The notes beneath the pieces are model-generated. The model was not told where the DNA came from. It saw nothing but the letters and a program-made list of their open reading frames with translations, and searched no databases. DNA of 64,000 bases from Anaeramoeba flamelloides (lineage: Eukaryota > Metamonada > Anaeramoebidae), in contig JANTQA010000026.1 in NCBI GenBank assembly GCA_027625915.1, forward strand, positions 7,750,001 to 7,814,000, written 5' to 3'. The translations under genes were made by a program, and so were the position numbers. Shown here in pieces: positions 1-12,731 of this stretch (the stretch's first letter is position 1; each line of letters starts with the position of its first letter).

Positions 1-2513
1 GGAAGTGGAAATTTTTTTCCCATTTACAATACAAAGACTAACTCAAAGTAAATATCAACTTTCAAATTTGCTTGACAATTTTTTTTACTCTTGTGGTTCT
101 TGAGAGAAGTTTCTTTGGATCAACAGTAAATGGATTGTAGGTGTTTCATAATTTTATGGAAACGATTGGTAGCTGTGCTTTCAAAAAAAAGTTTACTTTT
201 GGACAAATCAGAAAAATTAGTTAATAGGTTTCATATAATAACAATATAATGAGAAAAAAATGGAAACATTCAAATTAAGTCTTAATAGGTATCTCAGAAA
301 AGATTTTTTGTTGATTTTTGGAGAGTTAACTTGATTTTTTTAATTGAAAGCAACCGTTAAAATTAGGAGTTTTTTTTGAAAAAAATTTGACAGAACTCTT
401 TTGCGAGGTTTTATAAAAATTATATAGGGAGTGTTTATGAAAAAGACGATCAACACCAATGATTTTGTTTGGTTTAAGAGAACAAAAACACTCCCTCTTT
501 TTTCTTCTCTTTGTTTGCTGATAGTGTCCTTGTCACAATTAAAAATAAATAAATTAATAAATAAATACAGTTAACTTTTGAAATAACAAATATAGATTCC
601 CTCAAAACCAATTACCGATCCATTTCAAGGCAAGTTGTTTTGGGCTTATTACTCGAAATTTGTTATTTTTGAATCGCAAAATAATTTTAATTTTACTGGT
701 TTTTTGTATGTTGTTGATTTTTTCCGATTAGTGTAAAAAAAGTTTCTCTATTTTCTTTTCTTTTTAAGTTCTGCCAAATTTTCACAAACTGTTTGAGATT
801 TAATTAATAAAAATATTACTTTGACAAAGAAATTTTTCAACAAGATCTAAACACAAACTTTTAAAAATCAATCACCCATGGGACAAACTTTGGAATACAA
901 ATTCAAATATCATTGTTAAAATCTTTATTTAATTTTTGTGAATGATTGTTAAAGTTATAATAAAAATTCGAATTTTTTTATCTTGATCAAATAACCTAAT
1001 TGGGATTTTTGAGAAAAAAAGTCTATTTTTGTGAGCGTATTTTCAAATCTGAAGCTAAAATGTTACAAGAGTTTTTATAAAACTCCCTTTGTGAAAAATT
1101 ATCAATTTTAGATGTTTATAATTTATTTTCAATTAGTCCTTTGAAGAATAGTGTCGTTAACTAATTAATTTCAAAAAAAATAATTTCTTATTGCTTACAT
1201 AGAATTTTTTTTATTGGATTTTTATAAGTAATTTTCATGACTCTATTTGCTTTAATTCTTCTAGTTGTGTTCTTGCCCGTTGAGAATTATTTTTAATTGT
1301 TGGGTTATTGCAGTCTCTTTGTATCTTTATTTTGCCAGATGAAATCTTTTGGAAAAACTGTTTTCCTTAAATGTACCATCAGCATACTATTGATTTTTTT
1401 GAAAAAAATAATAAAATATTTTTTGGACATATACAATTCCCCGAATAAAAAAACCACTTTAAAGAAACGAGTTATCATTTTTAAAAGAGTTCATTTTTTT
1501 CAATTAATTTTTCAATCGAAAAGATTAGATCCCTTTTGTTGGATTTTCAGATCCAACAATAAAAAAAGAAAAATTTGCCAAAGATTTTTATTTTTCAGAA
1601 ATCTCACTTTTAGTAATTTCTGAGAGTTTGTGTGAACAAATAGCCCTGTGAATTGATTCCTATTTTGAAAATTCAAGAAAAATAAATCAAATATTTTTTT
1701 CCTTCAATACCCAGTTGAATATTGATACTTTATTTTATTCACTCACTATTTTATTAAATCTCAATTAAATTTAAAAGATTACACCTTGACACTTTTCAAA
1801 TATTTAAGAGTTCATACGGGTAAATATTATTAAAAAAAACATGTTTTTTTAATCTAGATCTCGATATTTTTAAATTTTTTTATTTAAATTATTTATAGAA
1901 ATTATTTTTATTGGTTTGAAAATTAGAAAAATTTAGGAACAAAACAAAAATTATAGACACTATTTGTTTCAAAAGAAAAAGAACAAAATTTTCTTTCAGC
2001 TTTCCAAAAAAAAAAAGATTAGAAATTTTATGAAAGATTTCATTTTTTTAATTCTTAAAAGAAACTTAAATTATTAATTCTTCTTTGAGGAATTGGGGAC
2101 TTTGACGATTTATTTTAATTCTTTTAGGATGGGCTTTTTATTATTATAATTAATAATTGAAAGTGATTTTAATTTTTTTGGAAAGCTGAATGTAAAATTT
2201 GTTTTTGATATTTTGAAATTAATATCAAGTTTCATCTTTGGGTTATTTTGAACCCACTAGATTAATTAAAATTGTTCTTTTAATTATTAATGCAAAATAA
2301 TTCAAATTAAAAAGTGTTTCTTTAGATTATATTTTGAATTTTCGAGGTTTTAACAAGTATTTTGTGAGAACTTTTTATTTGTTGTTGGGTTCTTTTTCTT
2401 AGATTTTTTTTGTTAAACAAAAAGAAAAAAAGGATTTGAACTCTTCTTTGAATCAATGGATTACTATTTGTAGTAAAATAAATATAACAAAAATACCATT
2501 CAGATTTCCAGAT
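1..2513. other. intergenic, no gene seen
   Basis: A+T-rich DNA with many homopolymer A and T runs. The longest open frame here (about 1297-1623, +) is rich in Phe, Lys, Ile and Leu, as expected from translating A/T runs, and shows no domain. I see no exon pairs with good splice sites and no RNA gene. Confidence 0.6.
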
Positions 2514-2942
2514 TTAAGGACTATCAAAAATAAAGCCACCATGGCACCTTCATAAATCAAAACATGGGTAAATTAGACTCTTTATTGCATGAGATCCAGG
2601 AGAACTATAATATTACGGTTTTTTTGGGAATTGTTATTTTTCAAGATGGAATTAATTATTGTGAGCAAGTAGTAAAAACTCAAATCCAACCCTTTTTGTT
2701 CTAATTGAAGTATTATTGAGTTTCCAATAAAAACCCCTGAAAAACCCGAGTTAGAATAAAAAGGACTGGGTTTAGTAAAAACAGTACTAACTTACAATTA
2801 TTAATTCCATCTTTAAAAATTACAATTCCTAAAAAGCTCATAATTTTATAGTTCTTCTGGATCATAAGTGATAAAGAGTCTACCTTGACTATGTTTTGAT
2901 TTGTAAGAACCCTGTGGTGGCTTTATTTTAGATAGTCCTTAA
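2514..2942. mobile_element. foldback element with TTAA flanks (429 bp)
   Basis: The segment is almost a full-length inverted repeat: the left arm beginning GGACTATC and carrying AAATAAAGCCACCA is mirrored by a right arm ending GATAGTCC. Arms are about 190 bases and diverged, with a short loop near 2715-2750. Both ends abut TTAA (2514-2517 and 2939-2942). TTAA is the target duplication known for piggyBac-type DNA transposons, so a non-autonomous piggyBac-like element is the likely origin, though no transposase is present. It lies 4 bases from the next element. Confidence 0.75.
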
Positions 2943-2946
2943 AGTT

Positions 2947-3633
2947 TACAGTGATCAAAATAATACACATAGAACGATAATAATAAACGCTTCTCAATAT
3001 AATCTGTTACTTTTTTTTTCTTGTTCCAACCAACATCCAATTTACTACACAACAGTATATCCAGTTCCGCTTTTAAGGTACAAACTTTTAACAAAATTTA
3101 ATAAACAAAAAAACAAATTAAGGTACAAAATTGGTAATTTTTTTTTATAATTTATTTTACTAGGATCTGAATTTTGTGCCTTAATTTGTGATTTTTTTGT
3201 GCCTTAAATTTCGTTGAAATTTTGTGTTTTAAAAGCGGAACTGACTTTCTACCTAAGCTACAATCAATTTTGAAAGCTAAAACCTTATTATTTTCAATAA
3301 AATTTAAATTATTAATGCAATCTGATGAAAATATTTGGCAATTTTCTCTATTTTTTTTTGAATTTTATTGATTTTCTTTTGATGAAAAAAATTTCTTCAA
3401 AAATTTACTCGATTTTTCAGAGATTAATTTTGTAATTATATCCTTTTATTTTTAGGATTTCTTTATAAATAATAGAACTTTAAGAAACCAATACCATATT
3501 TAATTCGGGTTTATTGTTGGATTCTTAGAACAGTTAACACACAGGTCTTCTTTAACAAAAAAAAAAAAAAAACACCCTTTTTATTTAGAAACACCAATTA
3601 AAAATTCCTGGACGCTTTATTTTAGCAACAGTA
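2947..3633 (+). mobile_element. MITE family 4 (TACAGTGATCAAAATAA), interrupted copy
   Basis: The ends are TACAGTGATCAAAATAA on the left and a diverged complement on the right (GCTTTATTTTAGCAACAGTA). The interior aligns over its whole length with the copies at 23109-23590 and 61023-61509. This copy is longer because a family 1 MITE sits inside it at 3056-3249; without that it is about 493 bases. CAGT ends next to a TA dinucleotide are typical of Tc1/mariner-derived MITEs. No coding capacity is seen. Confidence 0.8.
3056..3249. mobile_element. MITE family 1, nested in family 4 copy
   Basis: Near-palindrome: CAGTTCCGCTTTTAAGGTAC on the left is mirrored by TTTTAAAAGCGGAACTGAC on the right, with a short A+T-rich centre. 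Terminal bases have drifted from the family consensus. The sequences either side match uninterrupted DNA of the related element near 23200, so this is an insertion into an older MITE. Confidence 0.8.
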
Positions 3634-3850
3634 TAAATCATAAAAACATTTCAAAATTTTGATTCTAAATACAAACTTAAATTATTAATTTGCCTTCAAG
3701 TATTGTGATATTTGGTGATTTATTTTAATTTTTAGTCTACAATTTTTTTGGGAAAGCACAATTAGGAAATTTTGATATTTTTATATACCAATAAACAGTA
3801 TCATTTTTCAAGTTTAAAATATCGATTATATTTTTTTTTTTTGAATTAAG

Positions 3851-4052
3851 TACAGTCAGTTTCACTTTTAAGGCACAAACTTTAAACAAAAATTAAGGCA
3901 CAGAAAAAATCCCAAGTTAAGGCACAAGAATCAAATTCTAGTAAAATACTTTGTAAAATAAAAAAAATCCAAAATTTGTGCCTTAATTTGAGATTTTTTT
4001 TGTACCTTAAATTTTGTTCTGTGTTTGTACCTTAAACTTGAAACTGACTGTA
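3851..4052. mobile_element. MITE family 1 (palindromic, TA flanked)
   Basis: Begins TACAGTCAGTTTCACTTTTA and ends with the complement ACTGACTGTA. The arms, of roughly 85-90 bases, carry the word AAGGCACAAA twice each. About 202 bases, non-coding, with a TA at both ends as expected for Tc1/mariner-type target duplication. Confidence 0.88.
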
Positions 4053-4483
4053 TGGAAAGGCAATTAAAAAAAAAAAAGAAATAGAATTCATAAAAACACA
4101 CTTTTTTCTTTCATTTTTTTTTGTTTTTCAATTTTTGATTTTATAAAATTTAATTGTGGCTATTAGTTGAAGTACATTTTTCAAAGATCTTATTTTGGCA
4201 AAAAATCATCTATTTTGAAGACAAATTATTTTTTTAAACATAATAATTACTTATAAACCCGATCTGGAACCAACAATAGTTTTTTGATGCTATCAACTTT
4301 ATAATACACTTTCTTGTTTAAAATTGATTCTCTTTTTTAAAAAAAACTTTTGTGACCCCTTCATATTTAACAATTTCAAATGAAAATTACAATAAAAAAA
4401 ACCACTTTAAAAAACTATTAAACAAAATAACCATGAAACAGATGTATGATGTGATTTATTTCAATTCTCGAGAATATAAAGTA

Positions 4484-5002
4484 TAAACTAGATTCCAAAA
4501 ATTTGGACACAGTTTAAACTGTAGAAAGAAAATCATTACTACACTTTAAATTCAATTTGGAAAGAATTTTGATTTTACAAACGATTTCATTTTTTATCTT
4601 TTCATTTCCTTTTTTGTAGTTAAGAAATCTTTTTGGTTAGATCCGAATTTTTTTTCTAATGGTTGATAGAAAGTTGGCGCTGAGTTTGTTAAATTGGAAA
4701 AGAAAATGCAATTGGTAGACGGCATCTTAACATTTGATCGATCAACAATTGTTGGTGAAATTTCAACAAATTTACCAATACATTTTTTGTTCAGCTCGTT
4801 TCATTATTTTGGACACACCTTTTTTTATTTTTGAGTTTTGTATTTTTTTATTTTATTTGGATTAAAATGATTACTTATTAAAAGATTAATACTGGGTTAC
4901 TTAAAAAATTTTTTATATTAGGTTTGGAAAAATACAATAAATTGGGTTTTATTTTGCCTATTTTTGATTTTGGGTGTGTCCAAAATTTTGGAATAGGGTT
5001 TA
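4484..5002 (+). mobile_element. MITE family 2 (about 520 bp)
   Basis: Ends resemble TAAAC..ATTCCAAAAATTT on the left and its complement AAATTTTGGAATAGGGTTTA on the right. The interior shares long stretches with 24223-24746, 26448-26980, 31489-32219 and 34091-34622, for example GGTTAGATCCGAATTTTTTT and GATCGATCAACAATTGTTG. No open frame of note. A non-autonomous TIR element; the TA flanks suggest Tc1/mariner kin. Confidence 0.82.
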
Positions 5003-6486
5003 GTTATTTCTCCTTTACAATTTTTATTTTGATAAAAAAATTTTTTTTATTCAATTAAAAAAAATTAAAATGATTATTTCCGATTTAACTCATTTCTATT
5101 TTTTGACCACTGAGTTTGTTTAATTGTTTTTTTTTTTTTTTCTTTGGAATACTTTTATGAATAACTTGATAACAAGTTAATTTTATCAACATTTTTTCAT
5201 TACATACTATCTTTTTTATTTACTTTTTTTTTTTTTTTTTATTTTTATAAATTGAATCTATCATGAAATAAAGAGGTCATTTTTTTTTTTTTTTTTTTTT
5301 TTTGGAAAAAAATTCAGGAATTGGACATTAAAAATCTAAATATTATTTTCAATTTTTATGGGGTACCAATATAATTCTCAATAAAGAAAAAAAAAAGATT
5401 GGAACTTGGAGTATGTTGCCACAAATCCACTCTCTAAACAGATCTTTGAAATTTATATATACATATTTACATATATTTGTGTCCATTCTTTCTTTTTGAT
5501 ATCATCCATGCACAAATATTTTAAAGTGAATTCTAATTAATCAAATAAAGTACAAAAAAAAATTTATATTTATGCCCAATTCTCGAATATATTAAACTTA
5601 ATTAATGTTTTAGATTATTGTTTGAGTTCAAAAAAAAATATTATTTACTTTATATTGACAAACCTTTGATTTTTATATTATTTATTTTATTATTATGCCT
5701 TGTTTATCAAATTTTGTAATTTGTATATAATCTTACAGTGTTCACTAAAAAACCCCAGTTTTGTAAATAAGATCTAATTTATACTTTTTCTACATCACAT
5801 TAATGAAATAACTCATATTTGATAAAATAATTATGAATTTAAAAACTTACTTGGGATTAAATTATATTATCTAGTTTGGATTTTTGAGTCCAAAAAATAT
5901 TTGAATTAATTACTAATGTAACATTAAATATTATCATTTTATATCAATAAATACCAATTTAAATTATAGTCTAGATATCAAATTATTATCAAATTGGAAT
6001 AATAGTTTACAGCATTAAGTCTCTTTATAAACTTTCTTCAGCGTACTTTGAGGAGAATAAAAAGTAAAAAAAAAGATATTATTTTTTTTTTCATTCTCAT
6101 CAACACTTTGAAAAGTTTTTCAAAAAACCTTAAAATAATAAATATCTTTATAAAGTGCCACATGTGAAACAGAAATTTTGGTTCTATTATATTGAACACA
6201 CTTTAATTTATTTTGATCAAAATAAACTAAGACCAAAGATATCTTGTTTGGAAAATTGTTTTGTATATTTGAAAATTCCAAATTAACTTTTATTATCAGT
6301 CAGAAATTTTATTGTAAAATTTCAACAAAATATTCAATTCTCTACAAAACTACACATAAAAACATTTAACTCCTAAGATTATTAGTCTCAAAACTATGAA
6401 AAAAAGAATTTAGAAGATTCCAATCAAAAATTTACCAGAAAAAGTGAAATACCAAAAAAATACAATTTTCATTTTTTCAAATTTGT
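5003..6486. other. intergenic, upstream of WD40 gene
   Basis: A/T homopolymer-rich DNA, including a run of 23 T at about 5281-5303. The last 150 bases form the leader region of the WD40 gene; no recognisable core promoter can be singled out in such A+T-rich DNA. No gene is seen. Confidence 0.55.
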
Positions 6487-8109
6487 ATGCTTTCTGATTT
6501 GTCTTTTCTTCCTCGTCCATTATATTCCGAGCCACCTGATTTTTTAATCGAGTCTTTAATTCGTGGTACATTTCTTGGATTAACGTGTAGCACTCTTGAT
6601 TCCCATTTGACTGATGTGACTGGGTTACATTTTCTCGGCACGATGAAACAGAACTCTGTTGAGACCTTATTAAGCACGGACAGCAATGGGATCTTAAAGT
6701 TGTGGAGCGTCACGCAGAATGGAATGGACCACAAGTTAGTTCATTTAGAGGAAAAGCAAGCGCATAGCAAAGCAATAAACCAATGCAGCCGCCCCAACAA
6801 TTCAAGCAATAATGAATATCGGAGGATGTGCACGTGCAGCGACGATCGGCTCTGCAAAATTTGGGACGTTGATCGGCTGGTTGCCGTCCAATCCTTCTAT
6901 CATGATTCCTTTGTAAACAGTTGCTCTTTTGATACCGAAGAGGGCTCGTTGATTGTGACGGCCTGTACGGATAACACGATCAAGATTTGGAACCAAGATA
7001 TGCGTGATCATTTATTCCAATTTCGGCTCAAAGAAAAGCCACTTTCTGTATGCTTTTTTGAAGGATCAAAAACGATCTTATGTTCGACACACTCGAGCAA
7101 GATTTTGGTCTTTGACTTACGCTCCAAGTCTTCGTATTTTGAGGTTTTTAATTGCCAAGAACAAGAAAAAGAGTTCAAATGGATGAAAGAAAGAATTGAC
7201 AAGAATAAAAACTATAATAAAACAACAAATTCCATCAAAACAAACAAGACACGACAGAATACGAATAATAATAGTCATGGCAGTGGCAATAACAATGGCT
7301 TTCTCTCCAAGTTTTCGAATTTAACTCCCACAAAAAATAGTTCAAGATTTAATCCAAATACCTCTTCGGCAATTACAAACAAACTACGAAGATATAAAAC
7401 TTTGGGCTCAGAGCCCGAATTAGGATTGTGGGGATTTGGTTGGGCATTTAGTAATACTTTTAATAATACAAATAATAGCTTAAACAACAACAACAGCAAT
7501 AACAATAATGAAAATACGTTTACTTTCAACAACAATAACTTTAATCAATTATCAAGTCTTTCGACAAATCATTCAAATCAATTAAATCCAAAGAAAGGAG
7601 ACAAATTAAAAGATAAGTTTGATCACCCTTTATCAATGTACCAATGTGAGAATCGATCAAGCAAAAAAGTATTTGATCGAGCTTTAAATTGCTTTAAAAC
7701 GCCCTTTGTAGGGCACGATCAACAGAAAGATATTTTTGCATTAAGGGCAGCAAGGAATGGTGTTCATTTTTTAAGCGCGGGTTTAGATAATAAAATAAAC
7801 ATTTGGAGAAACGGCTCTCTTAATAAAGGCGTTTTAACCCTAATGGGTGCTGAGCTTCAGAACAGATGCGCGCCTTGCTTTTCCAATTCCGATAATTGGG
7901 TTTTAGCAGGGTCCAACAATGGTAATCTTTGTCTTTTCCCCTTGTCACCAAAATTTTTAAATTCAAACGAACAAGTTATCAAGCCAATAAAAACTTTCCC
8001 ATTGCACAAACATCCTGTTTCTGCAGTTTGTTTTGATAAACAAGATTCAATAATCGCTTCAGGTGATTATTCAGGCAGAATTAGAATTATAATACCAGAA
8101 TATAATTAA
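6487..8109 (+). CDS. WD40-repeat beta-propeller protein (540 aa, intronless)
   Basis: A single open frame of 540 codons from the first ATG to TAA. Seven WD-like blades can be picked out from their D-x-x-[IL]-x-[IL]-W/F ends: near residues 60-74 (SNGILKLWSV), 113-130 (DDRLCKIWDVD), 155-170 (TDNTIKIWNQ), 195-212 (HSSKILVFDLR), 425-442 (LDNKINIWRNG), 470-486 (NNGNLCLFPL) and 520-537 (YSGRIRIIIP). That is the usual number for a closed propeller. Between blades 4 and 5 lies an insert of about 200 residues (215-405) that is low complexity, with Asn runs at 255-270 and 325-352. WD40 proteins are protein-binding scaffolds; nothing shows which complex this one joins. The first part of the gene is visibly richer in G+C than the Asn-rich insert. 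There is no signal peptide or membrane segment. I do not recognise an orthologue. Confidence 0.93.
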   Translation: MLSDLSFLPRPLYSEPPDFLIESLIRGTFLGLTCSTLDSHLTDVTGLHFLGTMKQNSVETLLSTDSNGILKLWSVTQNGMDHKLVHLEEKQAHSKAINQCSRPNNSSNNEYRRMCTCSDDRLCKIWDVDRLVAVQSFYHDSFVNSCSFDTEEGSLIVTACTDNTIKIWNQDMRDHLFQFRLKEKPLSVCFFEGSKTILCSTHSSKILVFDLRSKSSYFEVFNCQEQEKEFKWMKERIDKNKNYNKTTNSIKTNKTRQNTNNNSHGSGNNNGFLSKFSNLTPTKNSSRFNPNTSSAITNKLRRYKTLGSEPELGLWGFGWAFSNTFNNTNNSLNNNNSNNNNENTFTFNNNNFNQLSSLSTNHSNQLNPKKGDKLKDKFDHPLSMYQCENRSSKKVFDRALNCFKTPFVGHDQQKDIFALRAARNGVHFLSAGLDNKINIWRNGSLNKGVLTLMGAELQNRCAPCFSNSDNWVLAGSNNGNLCLFPLSPKFLNSNEQVIKPIKTFPLHKHPVSAVCFDKQDSIIASGDYSGRIRIIIPEYN

Positions 8110-11100
8110 TAATGTTTAATATTATCATTATATATATTTATTATTATATTATTTGTTAAAATCATTTTGAAAATTAACAACAAGTCTTTGAAATTTATCA
8201 AATAAATAATAAATAAATAATATACAATGCCTACCCACATATACACGAATATATATATTGTATTTATAAAATTATTTATGAGTATTTATATGTTTTTGAA
8301 ATAATTAATAAATGAATTTATATCAATTATTTTGGAGAATATTTCTTGTATTTTGTTTTTATAAATTACAAAATTTTCTGAAAAAATATTTTTTTTCCTA
8401 AAATTTTCATTTTTTTGAGATTATTATTATTTTTTTCAAAAATAAGTTTTTGAACCCTTATTTTTATATAAACGGTTGTTTAGATATTATTTCAAAATAT
8501 TTTATTTATTATAACCTTATAATTTATAAAAAAAAATTAAAAAATAAGAAATATTTTTTTTTTTTTAAATTAATTTCAAATAGTTCCTAAAAATTTTAAT
8601 TGAAGAGTTATTTGACTATAATTTTTATTTATTATTTTTTTCAAATCAAAGTAACATTGTTCTCCTTTCTAATTTGGAAAACAGTCATAGTTCCATTTGA
8701 AATAATGTTTCAAAAAAGTAAAGACAGTGTTTTTTTTTTTTTTTGTAGATTAATTTTGTAAAACAATTGATATAAGTAGACTAGATACCAAACCAAAAAA
8801 TAATTTCAAAAAAAATTGAAATTGAAATTATTTTTCATATTTATCAATAAATAAATTAAATTGATAAAAAAAAAAAGAAGAAAAAAACATTTTTATTTCT
8901 TTGAAATTTTTATTTTAAGTTTTTTTCTTTTCTGTTATTTGTGGTCGGTATAATTAGAGTTAGTGAAATAAGATTAGAGTTTTTCAAATCAATTTTGCTT
9001 ATTTTCAATTTCTTAAACATGGAATTTATAATATTTTTCCTAAAGAAATTATTTTACCTTTTTTTATCATTTTCTTTTTTCTTATCTCATACAAAACAAT
9101 GGTAATTGAATTCTAAAAATTCTTCAAAAACAACTTAAATAAGTTTTGCAAATAAAAACGAACTTTTAGTCTTAGGAATAACATTTTACTCGATAACTTA
9201 TTATATTAATTGTTTTAGTTAAATTTCCCCATCCAAATCACATAAAAAAATCTTCAACTTTGTCAATTTTTTTAGATCAATCGAAAAATCAACTTTAGGT
9301 CCATAAAATTAAAAAAATAAAACAAAATTTTGGGATTGTAACTCAATTATAAAAAAAAATTGAAAGATCACAAAATACTATTTTTCAGTTACTTTTCAAA
9401 AAAAAGTATGTTCACGATTAAAAACTTTTTTTAAGGATGAGAGAAGAAAAAATAACAGGTTTGCTTAAATACTATTATTTGAGTACTTGATTAATCAAAT
9501 TTCTTTTTAAAATCAATTTTATCACAAAAATAAATTATTTTTTTTTAATTGGTATATAATTTCTGGCCGACAATATGAAAACAAATATTCGAATTCTGAT
9601 GTAAAACAAAAGGATTGAAAATTCAAAAGATAATAATTTCAAAAAGTAAAACAAAATATCCATTAAAAATATAATAACAATTAAAAAATTAATTTCTTCT
9701 CTCTTTCGAAAAAAATATAATATAAATAATCATGGAATCAACAAAATGTTTTTAATACAAAAGATTTGATTGGAATAAAAAAAGAAAGAAAACATTCGTA
9801 TATATATATTTAATGAATTATTTGAATATAGAAGTAGTAAATATCGTTATTTTCATCATATTTATTTATAAAATGTATAAATTTATGGATTTTATTTTGT
9901 TATTTTGAATTTTTAAAAAGGTTTTAAGGGGGTGGTATATTTTAAAAATAAAGTAAAATCTTGTAAATATTTTCATAATTTTTTATATATATAATTTGTG
10001 TTTTAGCTTGCGAAATCGATGAGTTAACCCCATATAAATTATTTTTTAATTTGAGTATGTTTTTTGAATTTCAATATTTGTATTGTTTAAATATCAACTA
10101 AATAACGTAACCTATTATTCACAATTATGTAAATTCTTGAAAATAGTAAAACAGATTTTTCGTTTTAGGTTGGAAAGTTTTGATTTTGAAAACAAATTTT
10201 TAATTTTGGTTATTATTTTTAAGAATTAATATATAAATATAAATCTTAGTTAATGAAACTAATTGGAGTGTCTCTGATTTATGAAATGAATATTTGATAG
10301 AGGCTTAATAAAATTTTCTTAATTAAATTGAGATATATAAAACAAAAATTTTCTATTCTTTCAGGTTGAAAACAATTATTTTCTAGTTTTCAAAACACAA
10401 AAAAAAAATTGAATTTTTTTTTAACAAATTACCAGGTATTATTCACAAGAATCAAAAAACAATTTAAATCATTTTTGTTAGAAAAAAATATAGTGAATTT
10501 TGAGGAATAAATTACGAAATTCTCAAATATCTTCTTAATATTTTTATTTTAAGAATCTGTTTTTTATCTATAAATAAAAAAAAACAATTTCTTGGTAAAT
10601 TATATAACTGGGTTTAAAACTTTAATAATTTTAAATATCATTCTAAAAAAAGTATAATTATTTTTCAATGAGCCAAATATATCAATTTTTTTGTTAACTA
10701 AAGAATTATACGAAAAAGAAAAAAAAAAATCTTTATATTAAAATTAATTCTAGAAAGAATTTTTATTGTTTAATAATGATGAAAATAGTACTAAAGGTGT
10801 AAAAAACTTGTTATAATTTGAAAAATAAAATGAATTTAAAGGTTTTATTTTTTTGTAAAAAAATGGAAAAAAAAATCGATCTCACAAAAAAAAATATCTT
10901 TTCTAGCTTTCTTAGTCAATTGTAATTTTTTGACACATGGCATATACAAAATTTGTAAGTAAAAAATATTATCATTAACATATATAATCTTATTTCCTTG
11001 TTGAAGTTGAGTACTGTTCCATTAATAAGATGTTTTATTATTATTTTTATTAGAAAAATGATAGAATATTTAAACAAAAACAAAAATAAAAGATAAAAAA

Positions 11101-11119
11101 AATATCATTAGTTTTTTTA
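8110..11119. other. intergenic, no gene seen
   Basis: A+T-rich spacer after the WD40 gene, with A+T-rich polyadenylation-like words directly after the stop (AATAAATAATAAATAAATAA near 8200). No open frame with coding character and no clear inverted-repeat element was found. Confidence 0.55.
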
Positions 11120-11255
11120 GAATTTAATCGAATAAAATCAAATATTTTGTTCAATTCTTTTTAATTAAAAGATTTAGATGGGGTTGCAGTGTTTAGAAGA
11201 AATGTGGCAAATCAAAAGGTATACTCTATTCTTTTGGATTCTGGAATTTTTGTCA
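11120..11255. repeat. family 5 repeat fragment
   Basis: Contains AGAATTTAATCGAATAAAAT followed by TTTTGTTCAATTCTTTTTAA and then ACTCTATTCTTTTGGATTCT. These words recur at 39.4-39.9, 48.0-48.1 and 57.7-58.3 kb, where they form hairpins. The piece 11173-11214 also resembles 33909-33946. Confidence 0.5.
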
Positions 11256-11412
11256 CACTTGATGGTGCTATAAGGAACTTAAAAAATCGTCAAATAAATA
11301 GTTCAAAATAATCAAAACAATAATTCGTTATTTAAATCTCAAATATATTTAACTTGTATCCCTAGTCCAATGGTTCTAATATTGGGATTTTTACAAAAGT
11401 GCAAATAGATAT

Positions 11413-11617
11413 TACAGTCAGTTCCACTTTTAAGGCACAAAATTTAAACGAAATTTAGGGCACAAAAAAATCTTAAATTAAGGGATTAGCACAACATTCA
11501 AATTCTAGTAAAATAATTTCTGGAAAAAAAGATTCCAAAAAATGTACTTCAATTTGAGATTTTTTTGTGACTTAAATTCCCTACAAAATTTGTGTCTTAA
11601 AAGTGGAACCGGTGGTA
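11413..11617. mobile_element. MITE family 1, diverged copy
   Basis: Starts TACAGTCAGTTCCACTTTTA and ends with a drifted complement (AAGTGGAACCGGTGGTA). The AAGGCACAAA words are partly eroded, so this is one of the older copies. Non-coding. Another 1.1 kb of gene-free DNA follows it up to 12731. Confidence 0.82.
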
Positions 11618-12731
11618 AAATATGAACAGAAAGAAATTATAGGCTAATTTAAGCTGTTTTATAAGAATTTATTCTTCCTATAAGAATGATAACGTAATAC
11701 CACAAAACAAAATTAAAAGAAAAAAATCTTTGTAAATTGATTTTTATATAAAACAGTTTGAAATTATTATCCTAAATTAATAATCATGAAATATGTGTGT
11801 ATATACTTATTTTTCTAAAAGTTGTGTTAACTTGTGGGATATTGGGTATGAAATGTTTGTTTCTTCAATAATAATTATATGATTGATTTCATAAGGTGAA
11901 TTTGAAAATGGGCTATATTTTGAATTTTTCAAAAATGGAAATTTTTATCAAACTTTTGAAAAATAATACTTCTTTTCCAAAAATGCCCTTGAAACATTCT
12001 TGTTTATTAATTATCAAGTATGTCTTTAAATTTTCAATTTCTGGATTATTTATTTTTTTTATGTCGATATTTTAATCAAATAAGTTAGAATTCCTAAATT
12101 TCAACTTACCTGAGATAAAAAAAAAATGAAATATATTTATATATTCTTTAGGATTCAAGAGTGGCTTTTTCTGGAATCTATTCAAGGACAACTAATTTTG
12201 GAATATTAGAAAAATATTTAAAACCTGATATTTTAAATTTTATAAAAAATAAAATCAAAAACGTAAATTAAAGTGAATCGCGATTTTTACAAGTGACTTA
12301 ATGGATTTTTTCTCATTGGACTTACAATAAATAAATGTCCTCTTGAATGGGGGTAAGTATTTGTATTTTTGTTCGTAGATAAATACAATATAAAAGATAT
12401 TATTTTGTCTCAATTTTAATAATATTTGTTTATATTTTCTGAAATCTTGTTTATAGATATATGCATAAATACTGAATTTCAAAAAAAATGAGGTATTTTT
12501 TTTTACATTTCATAATAAATTATATTTTTTCGTAGGGTTATTGGTTGGTTGGCAATATCTAATTAAGTTTAACATTGATACTGATTCAATCAGCAACTAA
12601 GGTATTTATTATAAAATCTGTTTTTTGTAAAATTCCCAAAAAAAAAAATGAAAAAAAAAAAAAAAATAATACTGTTTTTGGTGAAAACGTACCAAGATAA
12701 ATTTCATTAAAACACTGAAAATATCATCAAT

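Noticed and set aside
1297-1623. 108-codon open frame on the plus strand
   Set aside because: Composition is what A/T-run DNA gives (F, K, L, I, S); no domain and no splice context.
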